Assembly (NCBI RefSeq): GCF_014637725.1
Contig: NZ_BMFC01000007.1
Location: forward strand, 124,001-188,000
Length of the DNA stretch: 64,000 bases
Origin: Marivita lacus
GTDB taxonomy: Bacteria; Pseudomonadota; Alphaproteobacteria; Rhodobacterales; Rhodobacteraceae
Reading direction: 5' to 3'
How positions within the stretch are numbered: the stretch's first letter is position 1; every line of letters begins with the position of its first letter. The notes beneath the pieces are model-generated. The model was not told where the DNA came from, searched no databases, and was given only the letters and a program-made list of their open reading frames with translations. Both the position numbers and the translations under genes were made by a program. Shown one piece after another: positions 17,711 to 25,854 of the stretch.

Positions 17711-18175
17711 ATGGAAATGGACCAGGAGATGCCCGTGGCCGACGACACTCCGGCGCCGGCGCCAGTTCCGCGCAAACTCAAGCCGAAACTCCTTGTGCCC
17801 TTGATCGTCACGGTCGCCGCAATCGGTTTCGGGGTGGGGCACCTGAGCGTGGCAGGGATCGCACCCGCGTCTCAAAAGCAGGCAGTGAATGCTGCACCTG
17901 AAGCTTACAACACGGGGCGCTTCGCCATCGTGGTTCACGACCCAAAGCTCACATTCCTTGAGGCCACGGTATTGGTCGAACCCGGAACCGCGAGCCCGCA
18001 AAACCCGGCGCAGCTGCGCGATGCGATCCTTGGACTGCTGACCGAAGCGGCGTCTCTTCCGCTCGTGCAACAGGCCGACGACACGATAGCAATGCTCGAA
18101 CGTTCGACAATGGCCATGGCATCCGAAACCGCGCCATGGCTCGCAGGCCTCGATCTCTCTGCTGTCACGGAATAA
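17711..18175 (+). CDS. FliL-like single-pass membrane protein
   Basis: This 154-residue protein has a short Pro-rich cytosolic tail and one membrane segment (about residues 28-46). Its periplasmic part resembles FliL: FAIVVHDPKLTFLEATVLVE followed by the helix AQLRDAILGLLTEAASLPL. FliL proteins sit around the stator and basal body. A second FliL-like gene, next to fliM at 28.4 kb, is the better positional match to FliL, so this is probably a paralogue. The ATG at 17711 is one base after flgH. GTG 17735, with AGGAG seven bases upstream, is an alternative start. Confidence 0.55.
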   Translation: MEMDQEMPVADDTPAPAPVPRKLKPKLLVPLIVTVAAIGFGVGHLSVAGIAPASQKQAVNAAPEAYNTGRFAIVVHDPKLTFLEATVLVEPGTASPQNPAQLRDAILGLLTEAASLPLVQQADDTIAMLERSTMAMASETAPWLAGLDLSAVTE

Positions 18176-18184
18176 AGGCTGAAA

Positions 18185-18213
18185 CCCGGTCGGCATGGAT
18201 CAGGCCGACCGGG
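18185..18213. terminator. Bidirectional hairpin between convergent genes
   Basis: CCCGGTCGGC (18185-18194) and GCCGACCGGG (18204-18213) form a 10-bp perfect stem with a 9-base loop, in the gap between the convergent FliL-like gene and flgD. There is no T-run, so termination strength is uncertain. Confidence 0.55.
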
Positions 18214-18230
18214 CTTCACCAAGAATGCCC

Positions 18231-18878
18231 TTATTCGATGCGGACGATCTGAGTGCTCATGGCGCTGCCGCCACCCGACAGATCAAGCCGCTGCTCGCCA
18301 TTTTCAAAGCTAAGCGAGATGACCTCGAAACTGGCATAGGTATTGTAGCCTCCTGTCGCGTCCGCCGTGGCAAGCGCGACCTGGTACCGACCCGGGGGCA
18401 ATGGAACGCCATTGGCATCCGCCCCGTCCCACGCAACATTGACCAAGCCCCGATCCGTCGCCGGCAGCCCGGCGATCTCGCGCACGGGAACCCCCGCAGC
18501 ATCGCGGATGATTGCGGTAACGCTTGTCGCCGTTCCCTGCAATTCATAGCTGAAATCGGCACCGTCCGGGCCAAGCTCGATTTCCTCGGACGGCACGGTG
18601 ACGGTCCGCCCGATCAGCGACGATTCAGAAAGCGCCGCGCTGAGCGCGAGCTGCGTCCGCAGGGATTGCATCTGATCGTTGAGCTTCACCGATTGTTCGA
18701 CCCCGGTGAGCGTCGCAAGTTGCGAGACGAACTCGGTCCCGTCAATCGGCTTCAGCGGGTCTTGGTGGCTTACCTGCGCAACGAGAAGGCTGAGAAAGCT
18801 TTCATAGTCATTCGACATGGTCGGGGGCGTGTCCATGGACGGTGTGGCGGGGGCGGTGGCGATCGGGGTCAGGTTCAT
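18231..18878 (-). CDS. flgD: Flagellar hook cap protein FlgD
   Basis: The 215-residue protein has the FlgD N-terminal block SNDYESFLSLLVAQVSHQDPLKPIDGTEFVSQLATLTGVEQSVKLN. A FlgD-type Ig/tudor region follows, with the pattern VNVAWDGADANGVPLPPGRYQVAL. FlgD caps the growing hook and is shed afterwards. It lies 11 bases downstream of fliK, and the order sigma factor-fliK-flgD suggests one transcript covering hook assembly and its length control. Confidence 0.94.
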   Translation of the reverse strand: MNLTPIATAPATPSMDTPPTMSNDYESFLSLLVAQVSHQDPLKPIDGTEFVSQLATLTGVEQSVKLNDQMQSLRTQLALSAALSESSLIGRTVTVPSEEIELGPDGADFSYELQGTATSVTAIIRDAAGVPVREIAGLPATDRGLVNVAWDGADANGVPLPPGRYQVALATADATGGYNTYASFEVISLSFENGEQRLDLSGGGSAMSTQIVRIE

Positions 18879-18889
18879 GCTCGGGGTCC

Positions 18890-20620
18890 TCAGGTGATGA
18901 TGTTGACGCGGTCGGACTGGATGATCTGACGGGTCACGGCCTGATCTGCGGCAGTGTCCAGCGTCTCTTCGGTGGTGGGTAAGGAGCCGGATCGCGACGT
19001 GGCGCCAGAGCCATCGCCTTGCGCGCCGCGCTGCCCGCTACCGGATTGGAAAAGGTCCATCGTCAGCGACCCAGACGCGGCACTCCCCTGCCCCCCAATC
19101 GCTTGCGCAACGGCTTGCCGTTCGGCTTGCATCGCCTCGAGCACCATGGGGTTCTGTATCCGCAGCACGATGTCGAGACCACCGTCACGCGCCTGCTGGA
19201 TGCTGACCTCGATCAGCCCCATCCCGTGGGGTTTGAGATGGATGACAGTCTCGCCCACCTCGCGAGGAAGCGCCGCCACACGCTCCACCACGTTCGGCAC
19301 GATTGCCGAGCGTGGTCTTACCGGATCGGTGGGCCGGTCTGAGGCTACCTCTGCTGTCTGGGGCTCGGCTTCGACGAGAGCAGAGGGAGGCGACTGATCA
19401 ATGGTCCATTGGACCTGCTTGTCATTGGCGTCACCGGAGAGTGGCAGACCTTCCAAAGGCTGCGTTTCAGCAAGGGCGCCGTTGGTTGTCACAGGACCAA
19501 GAGGCGCCAGATTTTTTGGGACATCACTTGTGGAAGGAACTTCAGGATTGTCGAATGGGATAGCCGTTTGCACGCTCTCTACGGAGATCGGAACCCCGTC
19601 AGTCTGCTTTGCGGTGATGGTTCCAGTTTTGGTCAAACCTGCATCGGGCTTTGCCGCAGCTGAGCCGGCATTGGGCGCAGCCGCGACCATTGACGCGATT
19701 GTCTCGGAGCCCATCGAAGCTTCGCTTGGCACAGCATGCGTGTTCGCGGGCATAGCGTCCTTGACCGGATCGACCGCTGTTTCCGAAGGTGATGCAGACA
19801 ATTTGGATGTGAAGAGCACCGAGGCGTCGTCGGATTCTGTCGGCAATCTGGCAGCAAGCATGTCCGCGGGCATTCGGTCCTTGACCGGATCGACCGCTGT
19901 TTCCGAAGGTGATGCAGGCAATTTGGATGTGAAGAGCACCGAGGCATCGTCGGATTCTGTCGGCAATCTGCTCGGATCGGTCGTCCCCTGCCCGTCCTCA
20001 ACAGCATTGTCCGTCTGGACAGGTAGTTCATGTAAGCGGGATATTGGCGCGTTTCCGATCTTGCTAGGGTCGCTTTCAACACCAATTTTGTCTAAGGAAA
20101 TTTTGGATGCGTCACTGAAAGAACCATTTTTCCCATTATGCACCGGCACCTGGTTGGTAGCGGTCAAATCATCGCCTAGCTCAACAGGCACGACGTCCCG
20201 CGCAGAGACCACTGGCGGGGTGGCGAAGGCGGACGGGATCGGCTTCGTCTCACCACCACCGGGCATCAAGCCATCCGAAGACCCAAACTCCGTCGTTGAA
20301 TCTTGATCACCCAATTGCTGGGCAAGTTCCGTGGGTTGAAGAATGTCCATAGGAACGGGCACATCCTCCACAGTCACTGGCAGATCAGATGAATCAAGCA
20401 CATCCTGCTCTGCCAAATCACCGTCTTCGGCGTCACTCGGCACGGCAGCCGCTTCCAGATCCTCCTCCGACAGCGGATCTGGTAAAATCCCCGACACCTC
20501 CACGGCTTCAGCCTCACCGATAAGCCCATCGAACGTCATCTGGGCATCCGTGACGTTGCCGGCTCCGCGAGATGGCATGCTGACACCCATCGCCGACAGC
20601 AAGACGACCGCCTGCATCAT
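18890..20620 (-). CDS. fliK: Hook-length control protein FliK
   Basis: The 576-residue protein has a long, Ser/Pro/Asp-rich low-complexity body. Its C-terminal domain at about 440-540 (ETVIHLKPHGMGLIEVSIQQ, then LRIQNPMVLEAMQAERQAVAQ) is the conserved FliK domain that contacts FlhB. FliK measures hook length and triggers the export switch. Two near-identical 40-residue repeats, SRLPTESDDASVLFTSKL and ARLPTESDDASVLFTSKL, lie back to back in the body. The ATG at 20620 overlaps the stop of the sigma-factor gene by four bases. Confidence 0.88.
   Translation of the reverse strand: MMQAVVLLSAMGVSMPSRGAGNVTDAQMTFDGLIGEAEAVEVSGILPDPLSEEDLEAAAVPSDAEDGDLAEQDVLDSSDLPVTVEDVPVPMDILQPTELAQQLGDQDSTTEFGSSDGLMPGGGETKPIPSAFATPPVVSARDVVPVELGDDLTATNQVPVHNGKNGSFSDASKISLDKIGVESDPSKIGNAPISRLHELPVQTDNAVEDGQGTTDPSRLPTESDDASVLFTSKLPASPSETAVDPVKDRMPADMLAARLPTESDDASVLFTSKLSASPSETAVDPVKDAMPANTHAVPSEASMGSETIASMVAAAPNAGSAAAKPDAGLTKTGTITAKQTDGVPISVESVQTAIPFDNPEVPSTSDVPKNLAPLGPVTTNGALAETQPLEGLPLSGDANDKQVQWTIDQSPPSALVEAEPQTAEVASDRPTDPVRPRSAIVPNVVERVAALPREVGETVIHLKPHGMGLIEVSIQQARDGGLDIVLRIQNPMVLEAMQAERQAVAQAIGGQGSAASGSLTMDLFQSGSGQRGAQGDGSGATSRSGSLPTTEETLDTAADQAVTRQIIQSDRVNIIT
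19743..19970. repeat. 120-bp tandem duplication inside fliK
   Basis: Bases 19743-19850 and 19863-19970 are nearly identical with a 120-base period (for example TTGACCGGATCGACCGCTG at 19761 and 19881). Only a few mismatches separate the copies, pointing to a recent in-frame duplication of 40 codons. Confidence 0.85.
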
Positions 20621-21366
20621 GGCTCATCTCCAACCTGGGCCGAGGTGACGCCACTCCGGATGAACTGTGCTTTCATGCGCGAGAAAGCACGTGCTTCCAT
20701 CTGGCGGATCCTGGCCACACTGGTGCCCACACTGGCCGCGACAGCCGCAAGCGGCAGGTCACTTTCGCTCCGGCATCGTTCGACAAGCAGGCGTTCCGTA
20801 TTGCTCAGGCGCGACAAAGCCGCATCAATGATCCGCTGTCGTGCAAAGGCCTCTTCGGTGCGGATCATGGTCAGTTCTGCCGGGTCTTCGGGTGCGCAAA
20901 GCTCCCATGTTTCTGCATCGCCCATTCTGTGCGGGTGCGCGGCACCGCGCAAAGTGGCCAGTTCTCGATCTCCGAGCCGACCCTCGCGGGCAGCACGTCG
21001 ATGCTGCAAGGGTATGGCGACAACAGCGGCGTTCTTGAAAACCTCCCGGCGCATGGCAGCACGCACAAAGGGACGGGCATAGGCAAAGAACGGCACGCCC
21101 TCGCGCGGCACATAACCGTCGATACAGCAGATGAGTGCCAGATTGCCTTCCGAGATCAGATCGTCCCACTGGTGGGCTTGCGTTGTCCAGGCACGGGCCA
21201 TCGAACGAATCACGGACGCATGGGCCCGGAGCAAACTGTCGAGGGCGGCAGGCTCTCTATCCGCCTGCCAACGTGAAATCCATTTTCGCTGATCCGCCCG
21301 ATCTTGTGACAATGTCTCCGCAACTGGAGTGGCACCATCGCAATCCGTGTTCTGCATGTGTTTCAT
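20617..21366 (-). CDS. Sigma-70 family factor of RpoH-like class in the flagellar cluster
   Basis: From the ATG at 21366 the protein has 249 residues. Region 2 reads DDLISEGNLALICCIDGYVPREGVPFFAYARPFVRAAMRREV (about 75-115). Region 4 with its helix-turn-helix reads RLSNTERLLVERCRSESDLPLAAVAASVGTSVARIRQMEARAFSRMK (about 190-235). This domain set and size fit RpoH-like alternative sigma factors more than FliA, which I cannot match. Its stop overlaps the fliK start, so it is co-expressed with fliK and flgD. The open frame extends to 21609, but that would run through two flagellar elements and into motB, so the shorter start is preferred. Its promoter targets are unknown. Confidence 0.8.
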   Translation of the reverse strand: MKHMQNTDCDGATPVAETLSQDRADQRKWISRWQADREPAALDSLLRAHASVIRSMARAWTTQAHQWDDLISEGNLALICCIDGYVPREGVPFFAYARPFVRAAMRREVFKNAAVVAIPLQHRRAAREGRLGDRELATLRGAAHPHRMGDAETWELCAPEDPAELTMIRTEEAFARQRIIDAALSRLSNTERLLVERCRSESDLPLAAVAASVGTSVARIRQMEARAFSRMKAQFIRSGVTSAQVGDEP

Positions 21367-21432
21367 CGTGCTGCATCGTCTCCGCACTTTGCTCAGGCAA
21401 TTGAATGGCACTTCGAAATCACAAACACAACA

Positions 21433-21442
21433 TTTTTCGCAA
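21433..21442 (+). promoter_or_regulatory. Flagellar element, copy 6 (sigma factor/motB)
   Basis: Exact TTTTTCGCAA in the gap between the sigma-factor gene (66 bases away) and motB (96 bases away). Confidence 0.65.
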
Positions 21443-21488
21443 ATTATGTTGTGAAAGGGATATACCTGAATGCGAATTTCTGTATTTG

Positions 21489-21498
21489 TTTTCGCACA
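21489..21498 (+). promoter_or_regulatory. Flagellar element, weaker copy 7 (motB)
   Basis: TTTTCGCACA, 40 bases before the motB ATG and in the same orientation as copy 6. Confidence 0.45.
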
Positions 21499-21538
21499 AC
21501 GTGCTTGAACGCTACTGGCACCCTGCGGAGACGAGAAA

Positions 21539-22477
21539 ATGGCAGACCCAACCAACGTTCCGAACACCCCAACCATTGTCATCATCAAGCGACCCAAGAA
21601 GGTGATCAAAGGCCATCACGGCGGGAACTGGAAGGTGGCCTATGCCGATTTCATGACGGCCTTGATGGCGTTCTTCCTCATGCTTTGGATTCTTTCGCTC
21701 AGCGAACCGGAAAAGCTTGAGGGGATCGCGGATTACTTCACGCCTGCGAGCATCCCGCTTGTCGATATCCTCGGCTACGATCCGGAAGCGGCCAAGGTGC
21801 GGGACAAGAACGACATGGTTCCGATGCCTGAAAGCGCGCTATGGGAGGACCCGCCCGCCGAGTTTCCTCTCGATTCGGAGGCTGAAACTGCGGACGAAGC
21901 GCCTACGAATCCTTGGACCGCTTTGGAGCAAACCACACAGACCTTATCCGAAAATTCGGCAGAGACACGGGACTCGCAGGATCCGGTTGACGCCATGCTG
22001 TCTGCGCTCAAGGACACGATGGCAAAAGGCAACCCGCTTGAAAGTCTTGCGGGCAACCTGATGGTTTCGAGATCAGCCGATGGTGTGATTGTCGAGATCC
22101 TGGATCTCGGCGAACGCCCGATGTTTCAGTCGGGCAGCGCCGAATTGACCGCGGTTGTGCGTCAGGTCCTGAGCGAGGTGGCCAACGTGATCGCGGCGGT
22201 TCCCATGAACATCAAAATCATAGGCCATACGGATGCGACCCCTTTCCGCGGGAGCAGTGGCTATGGCAATTGGGAACTCTCGGCTGATCGTGCCAACGCA
22301 GCGCGCCGAGCACTGGAAACGTTCGGGGTTTCGCCCGAAAGATTCACCCGGGTCAGCGGGCGCGCCGCAGTCACGCCGCTCATTCCCGAAGACCCGAGCG
22401 ATGCCCGCAACAGGCGCATCACCATTGAACTGGTGACGGTGGAAACCCCTTCGAAAGCGGCCGCATCGAATGACTGA
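21539..22477 (+). CDS. motB: Stator protein MotB
   Basis: The 312-residue protein has the MotB N-terminal helix GNWKVAYADFMTALMAFFLMLWILS, with the proton-path Asp in YADFMTALMAF. An acidic linker follows, then a C-terminal OmpA-like peptidoglycan-binding domain (IKIIGHTDATPF, NWELSADRANAARRAL, DARNRRITIELV). MotB anchors the stator to the cell wall. No motA is present in the window, so its partner must be encoded elsewhere. Two flagellar elements lie upstream. Confidence 0.93.
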   Translation: MADPTNVPNTPTIVIIKRPKKVIKGHHGGNWKVAYADFMTALMAFFLMLWILSLSEPEKLEGIADYFTPASIPLVDILGYDPEAAKVRDKNDMVPMPESALWEDPPAEFPLDSEAETADEAPTNPWTALEQTTQTLSENSAETRDSQDPVDAMLSALKDTMAKGNPLESLAGNLMVSRSADGVIVEILDLGERPMFQSGSAELTAVVRQVLSEVANVIAAVPMNIKIIGHTDATPFRGSSGYGNWELSADRANAARRALETFGVSPERFTRVSGRAAVTPLIPEDPSDARNRRITIELVTVETPSKAAASND

Positions 22478-22561
22478 TCTCATGCGAGGCTTGACTTGTC
22501 ACTCCTATCCGAAACGATTGTCGCTCGCGCTGAAGGCTTTCAAAACATTGAGGAAACACAT

Positions 22562-23296
22562 CTATCCGGAAAAGGAATAGCCGACGCCGTGGACGGTGCG
22601 AATGTAATGCGCGCGACCGGGAGCGACCGGAAGTTTCTTTCGCAACCGGCTCACAAGCCCATCCACAGCCCGGTCATAGGCATCCCAGTCACGACCCTTG
22701 ATCGCATTCATCAGTTGATCCCGGTTCACCACGCGTCCCCGCCGCTCGATCAGCGCACAGAGCAACTCGAACTCTGCTGTGGTGAGCGGAATTTCTGCGC
22801 CGTCGGCGTTCCAGACCAATCGGGCGGACGTGCTGACCGTGTAATCGCCGAAGCGATAATCGGTCTCTATCTCGGGCATCGATTCCGGTTTGCTGACAAC
22901 TGGGCTTGACGGAGAACTCCTGTACCGGCGCATGACCGCATTCACGCGCGCCGCCAGTTCACGGGGTCGGAACGGCTTGGTCACGTAGTCATCAGCGCCC
23001 AGTTCAAGACCCACAACGTTGTCGGTCTCTTCGCCTCGTCCCGAGAGAATGATGATGCCGCTCTCGCCTCTTTCCCGCAAAGATCGCACAAGGCTCAAGC
23101 CACTGCCATCGGGAAGAGTCAGGTCGATCAGATAGACATCTGCTGTGGCCGATTCTGCCATTTTCTCGAATTCGGCGATAGAGCACGCGCAGCGTATTTC
23201 CATGCCCTCCCGTTCCAACGAAGCTCGCAGGAGATCACGGATGGCTGGCTCATCGTCTACCGCAAGAATCCGGGGTTGGGACAAAAATCTCTCCAT
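22562..23296 (-). CDS. OmpR-family response regulator, orphan
   Basis: The 244-residue protein has a complete receiver: acidic pair in RILAVDDEPA, phospho-acceptor Asp58 in VYLIDLTLPDG, the S in IILSGRGEE and Lys in DDYVTKPF. A C-terminal winged helix follows (LTTAEFELLCALIERRGRVVNRDQL, then IRTVHGVGYSF). It is phosphorylation-competent, unlike the second OmpR-fold regulator at 36.8 kb. No histidine kinase lies beside it. The ATG at 23296 is preferred to the TTG at 23302, which falls in a TTGCGAATGG string. Its targets are unknown; location suggests flagellar control. Confidence 0.85.
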   Translation of the reverse strand: MERFLSQPRILAVDDEPAIRDLLRASLEREGMEIRCACSIAEFEKMAESATADVYLIDLTLPDGSGLSLVRSLRERGESGIIILSGRGEETDNVVGLELGADDYVTKPFRPRELAARVNAVMRRYRSSPSSPVVSKPESMPEIETDYRFGDYTVSTSARLVWNADGAEIPLTTAEFELLCALIERRGRVVNRDQLMNAIKGRDWDAYDRAVDGLVSRLRKKLPVAPGRAHYIRTVHGVGYSFSG

Positions 23297-23302
23297 TCGC
23301 AA

Positions 23303-23639
23303 AGAGCTCCTAACTCAAAACTTCCCTTCTTACAAAATGGTCAAACTATTTAATGAGACAATTACGCCGGAAAGCCTGATCCGCCGCACGGCAGAGCGTT
23401 CCTTGTGTCAAAAGATCCCGAACGCTGCACCTAATCGACCCTTTTGGGTCGCCAATGCAACCTAAAAAGCATCCTTTCTGAGTTAATTCAATACTTCGGC
23501 ATGATCAACGCGGAGGTGTGTTTTTTTCGCCATTGCAATGCAAAGGTTGAAACGGGCGACCGGAGTCTTCCTTCAAACCCTAGCGCGCCTGATCGAGCAT
23601 GACCGGGTCACACTCTCGACAAACGGTGGAATCGGCCTG
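23303..23639. other. Intergenic gap between the two minus-strand genes at 22.6 and 23.6 kb
   Basis: About 340 bases with no convincing gene. It holds a perfect hairpin (CGACCC/GGGTCG with a TTTT loop, 23438-23453) and a CtrA-like near match (TTAA, seven bases, ATTA at 23350-23364). A T-rich partial flagellar motif, TTTTTTTCGCC, lies near 23522-23532. None of these is strong enough to assign. Confidence 0.4.
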
Positions 23640-25511
23640 TCAGTCTGCAACATTAGGTGCGGGGATGCTGTTGGCGCGATACTCCCGATAGCCCTCCCAA
23701 GCCTCCAGCAAAAGCGACAGCACCTGCCGACGCGAGCCGCGTTTTTCTCCCTCGAGATTTCTGGTGCGCCGAATACGTTCGCGAAGAGCGAGCACCGGGT
23801 TTTCCTTGGTCAGGTTCTCGCCGGTGAAGAGATCCTTAAAAAAGTCCTCAGCTGCCTCGGGATCTTCCCGCCGCAGGTGATACAGCACAAACGTCATGAC
23901 CCCCGACGATCCGAACTCGGCCACTTGCCGCTTGCGCGACTCGGGGAACCAGTCGGCAAGACCCGGATGCCGCTCCAGCGTTTCCTTCAACTCGGAGGCA
24001 GAGGGCACGGCTCGGTCATTCGGGTTGAGCCCTTCGTCCAAGCGCCACTGGAAACGTGCCGCTCCAGCGAGAACACGGAGATCCGACTGCGGTCCCCCGG
24101 ACGAGAACACTGCCCTGCGGGAATGCGTATCGTAGGTCGCAAAGGCGCTTTCGGCGATGCCACTCGCCACCGGGACTTCGATGGACATATCGGCCTCGAT
24201 GACACCGTAAAGCCGGTGCTGACCATTCAAGAGCCGCGTGTCGCCGCGCCGGGCTCCGGGAGCAAAGGGATCGGCGGTAAAGCAGATCGGCTGGGCGTTG
24301 ACCATCCAACGACCCGCCTTGATGTCGCGCGCGATGGCGTCAACCTGGGTTGGCTGCGTCCGCCGGTTGCCATCGTTGAATTCTCGCAACCAATGTCGCG
24401 CAATTTCGGGTGTGACCTCTACCATCCGGACCTGCACACCATCCTGCGCATGTGCCGCGGTTTCACGCAACTCGGCAACAAGACGGCTGTCGGTCTGATC
24501 GCCGCGCAATGGGTCACCCACGTGACCTTCGCGCAGACCGGGATACTCCTTCATCGTCGGCAAGCCGAGATTGGGCAGAAACCGCTGCTTGCCCTTGGTC
24601 ACCGCATGCGCGTCATCCTCCGTGCCAGCCTCCACATCTTCAGCCCCGTCATCGCTGAGCGGTCTCCTGTCCGGTGACCATTTGTAGACCTTCCGACGAC
24701 GCCCCTCTTCGATCCAGTCGTTGAAGGCAAGAATGCCAAGCGCGATCATCTGGTCGGTGTCGACATCGCCCACCGCACGCATCGCTTCGATCGTGGACAG
24801 GAGGTTCGTTGCACCGTCAAAGCCCGACCCGCCGTCTTCATCATCGGTGTCGAGCGCCACGAGAAAATCGCGGAAGGCTTTCCCGTGCCCCGCGCGCAAG
24901 GCCATGAACGCGAGCACCGCGACCGGTTGCGAATGCAGCTTCAGACCGCGGTACCGGTCTGCAAGATCGACAGCCTGAATGAGTTCAGGATTGGCTTCGA
25001 GAACGCGGTCATAGCGCGACCAGCTGATCGGGATCGCCGAAAGCCCGAGCATTCCGTTTTCGACGCGGATCAGTTTTCCCATCAACCGTACAAGAGAGGC
25101 AGGCCGACGGTACGTTCCACGCGCTTCGAGCACTGCCACATAGGACCGGGCGCGATGCTGGTCGATCGTGTGGAGCGTGTCACCCTTGACGTTGCGCGCC
25201 ACGATTGTGGAAAACGGCACCCCCGCTTCGATGCAGGCCGACAGGCGCTGGATGCCGTCGATCAGGTGGCCATTGTTGTCAAAAATGACGGGCTGACCAT
25301 TCACAACCCATGCCTTGGCCTTCATCGTGCGTGCGTAATTGCCAACCGCCCGAGCATCGGGGCGGCGCCCTGCCTCTGCGGCGGCAAGGTAGATTTTGGC
25401 TTGTTTCGGCGCAATGGTCTCAAGCGCGAAGGAGAGACCTCCGGCCTCTGGGCGAGAGTCGGGCGTTCCCAGCTTGTTTTTTTCGCTTTTCGCGGAGGTT
25501 AGCACTGACAT
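23640..25511 (-). CDS. Protein with two ParB-like DGQHRL domains, function unknown
   Basis: This 623-residue protein has no assignable flagellar function. It contains two related halves. The first (about 55-130) reads YARTMKAKAWVVNGQPVIF, then LIDGIQRLSACIEAG and TIDQHRARS. The second (about 385-475) reads IARDIKAGRWMVNAQPICF, then LLNGQHRLYGVIEAD and TYDTHSRRA. The DGQHRL-like motif is that of the ParB N-terminal/sulfiredoxin fold, known as a CTPase and DNA-partition domain or, in phages, as unknown. No classical ParB DNA-binding domain is evident. A charged, acidic linker separates the halves. It is divergent from the 25855 gene across a gap holding two flagellar elements, which suggests co-regulation with motility. 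Confidence 0.7.
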   Translation of the reverse strand: MSVLTSAKSEKNKLGTPDSRPEAGGLSFALETIAPKQAKIYLAAAEAGRRPDARAVGNYARTMKAKAWVVNGQPVIFDNNGHLIDGIQRLSACIEAGVPFSTIVARNVKGDTLHTIDQHRARSYVAVLEARGTYRRPASLVRLMGKLIRVENGMLGLSAIPISWSRYDRVLEANPELIQAVDLADRYRGLKLHSQPVAVLAFMALRAGHGKAFRDFLVALDTDDEDGGSGFDGATNLLSTIEAMRAVGDVDTDQMIALGILAFNDWIEEGRRRKVYKWSPDRRPLSDDGAEDVEAGTEDDAHAVTKGKQRFLPNLGLPTMKEYPGLREGHVGDPLRGDQTDSRLVAELRETAAHAQDGVQVRMVEVTPEIARHWLREFNDGNRRTQPTQVDAIARDIKAGRWMVNAQPICFTADPFAPGARRGDTRLLNGQHRLYGVIEADMSIEVPVASGIAESAFATYDTHSRRAVFSSGGPQSDLRVLAGAARFQWRLDEGLNPNDRAVPSASELKETLERHPGLADWFPESRKRQVAEFGSSGVMTFVLYHLRREDPEAAEDFFKDLFTGENLTKENPVLALRERIRRTRNLEGEKRGSRRQVLSLLLEAWEGYREYRANSIPAPNVAD

Positions 25512-25645
25512 CTGCTCTTTTCTCTTTCTGCCTTGGAGCCTATCAGGCTACGGTCGCTGAACGGTATCAACGCGACCAATGGCCATGTCCCGGCAACACA
25601 TACAGGATGATGGTTTACCTGCTTCTTGCATCAACATGTACATCT

Positions 25646-25655
25646 TTGCGAAAAA
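25646..25655 (-). promoter_or_regulatory. Flagellar element, copy 8 (twin ParB-like gene)
   Basis: TTGCGAAAAA on the plus strand, half of an inverted pair with copy 9. It is 134 bases upstream of the ParB-like start. Confidence 0.6.
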
Positions 25656-25664
25656 TATCAACAA

Positions 25665-25674
25665 TTTTTCGCAG
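25665..25674 (+). promoter_or_regulatory. Flagellar element, copy 9 (25855 gene)
   Basis: TTTTTCGCAG, inverted relative to copy 8 with nine bases between them, in the divergent gap between the ParB-like gene and the gene at 25855. Confidence 0.55.
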
Positions 25675-25854
25675 ATTAATCTCTATCTTTTACACATCCT
25701 GAACTGCCAATGTTGACAGAGCGCTTCATCGAAAGCAGAAAACCCCGCAAAAATCGGCAAATGCTCCGAAATTTCTTGGACCTCTTGGTGAAAACCAACA
25801 GCTCTGTTGACACAGATACTGGCCGTTCATGTTCCATCCCTGTAGGTTTTTCTA

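Noticed and set aside
23350-23364. CtrA-like site TTAA-N7-ATTA upstream of the OmpR-type regulator
   Set aside because: Only a partial match to TTAA-N7-TTAA and a single copy; no other flagellar promoter in the window shows it.
23438-23453. Perfect hairpin CGACCC-TTTT-GGGTCG in the 23.3-23.6 kb gap
   Set aside because: No T-run and no position after a gene end that would fit a terminator; no function can be assigned.
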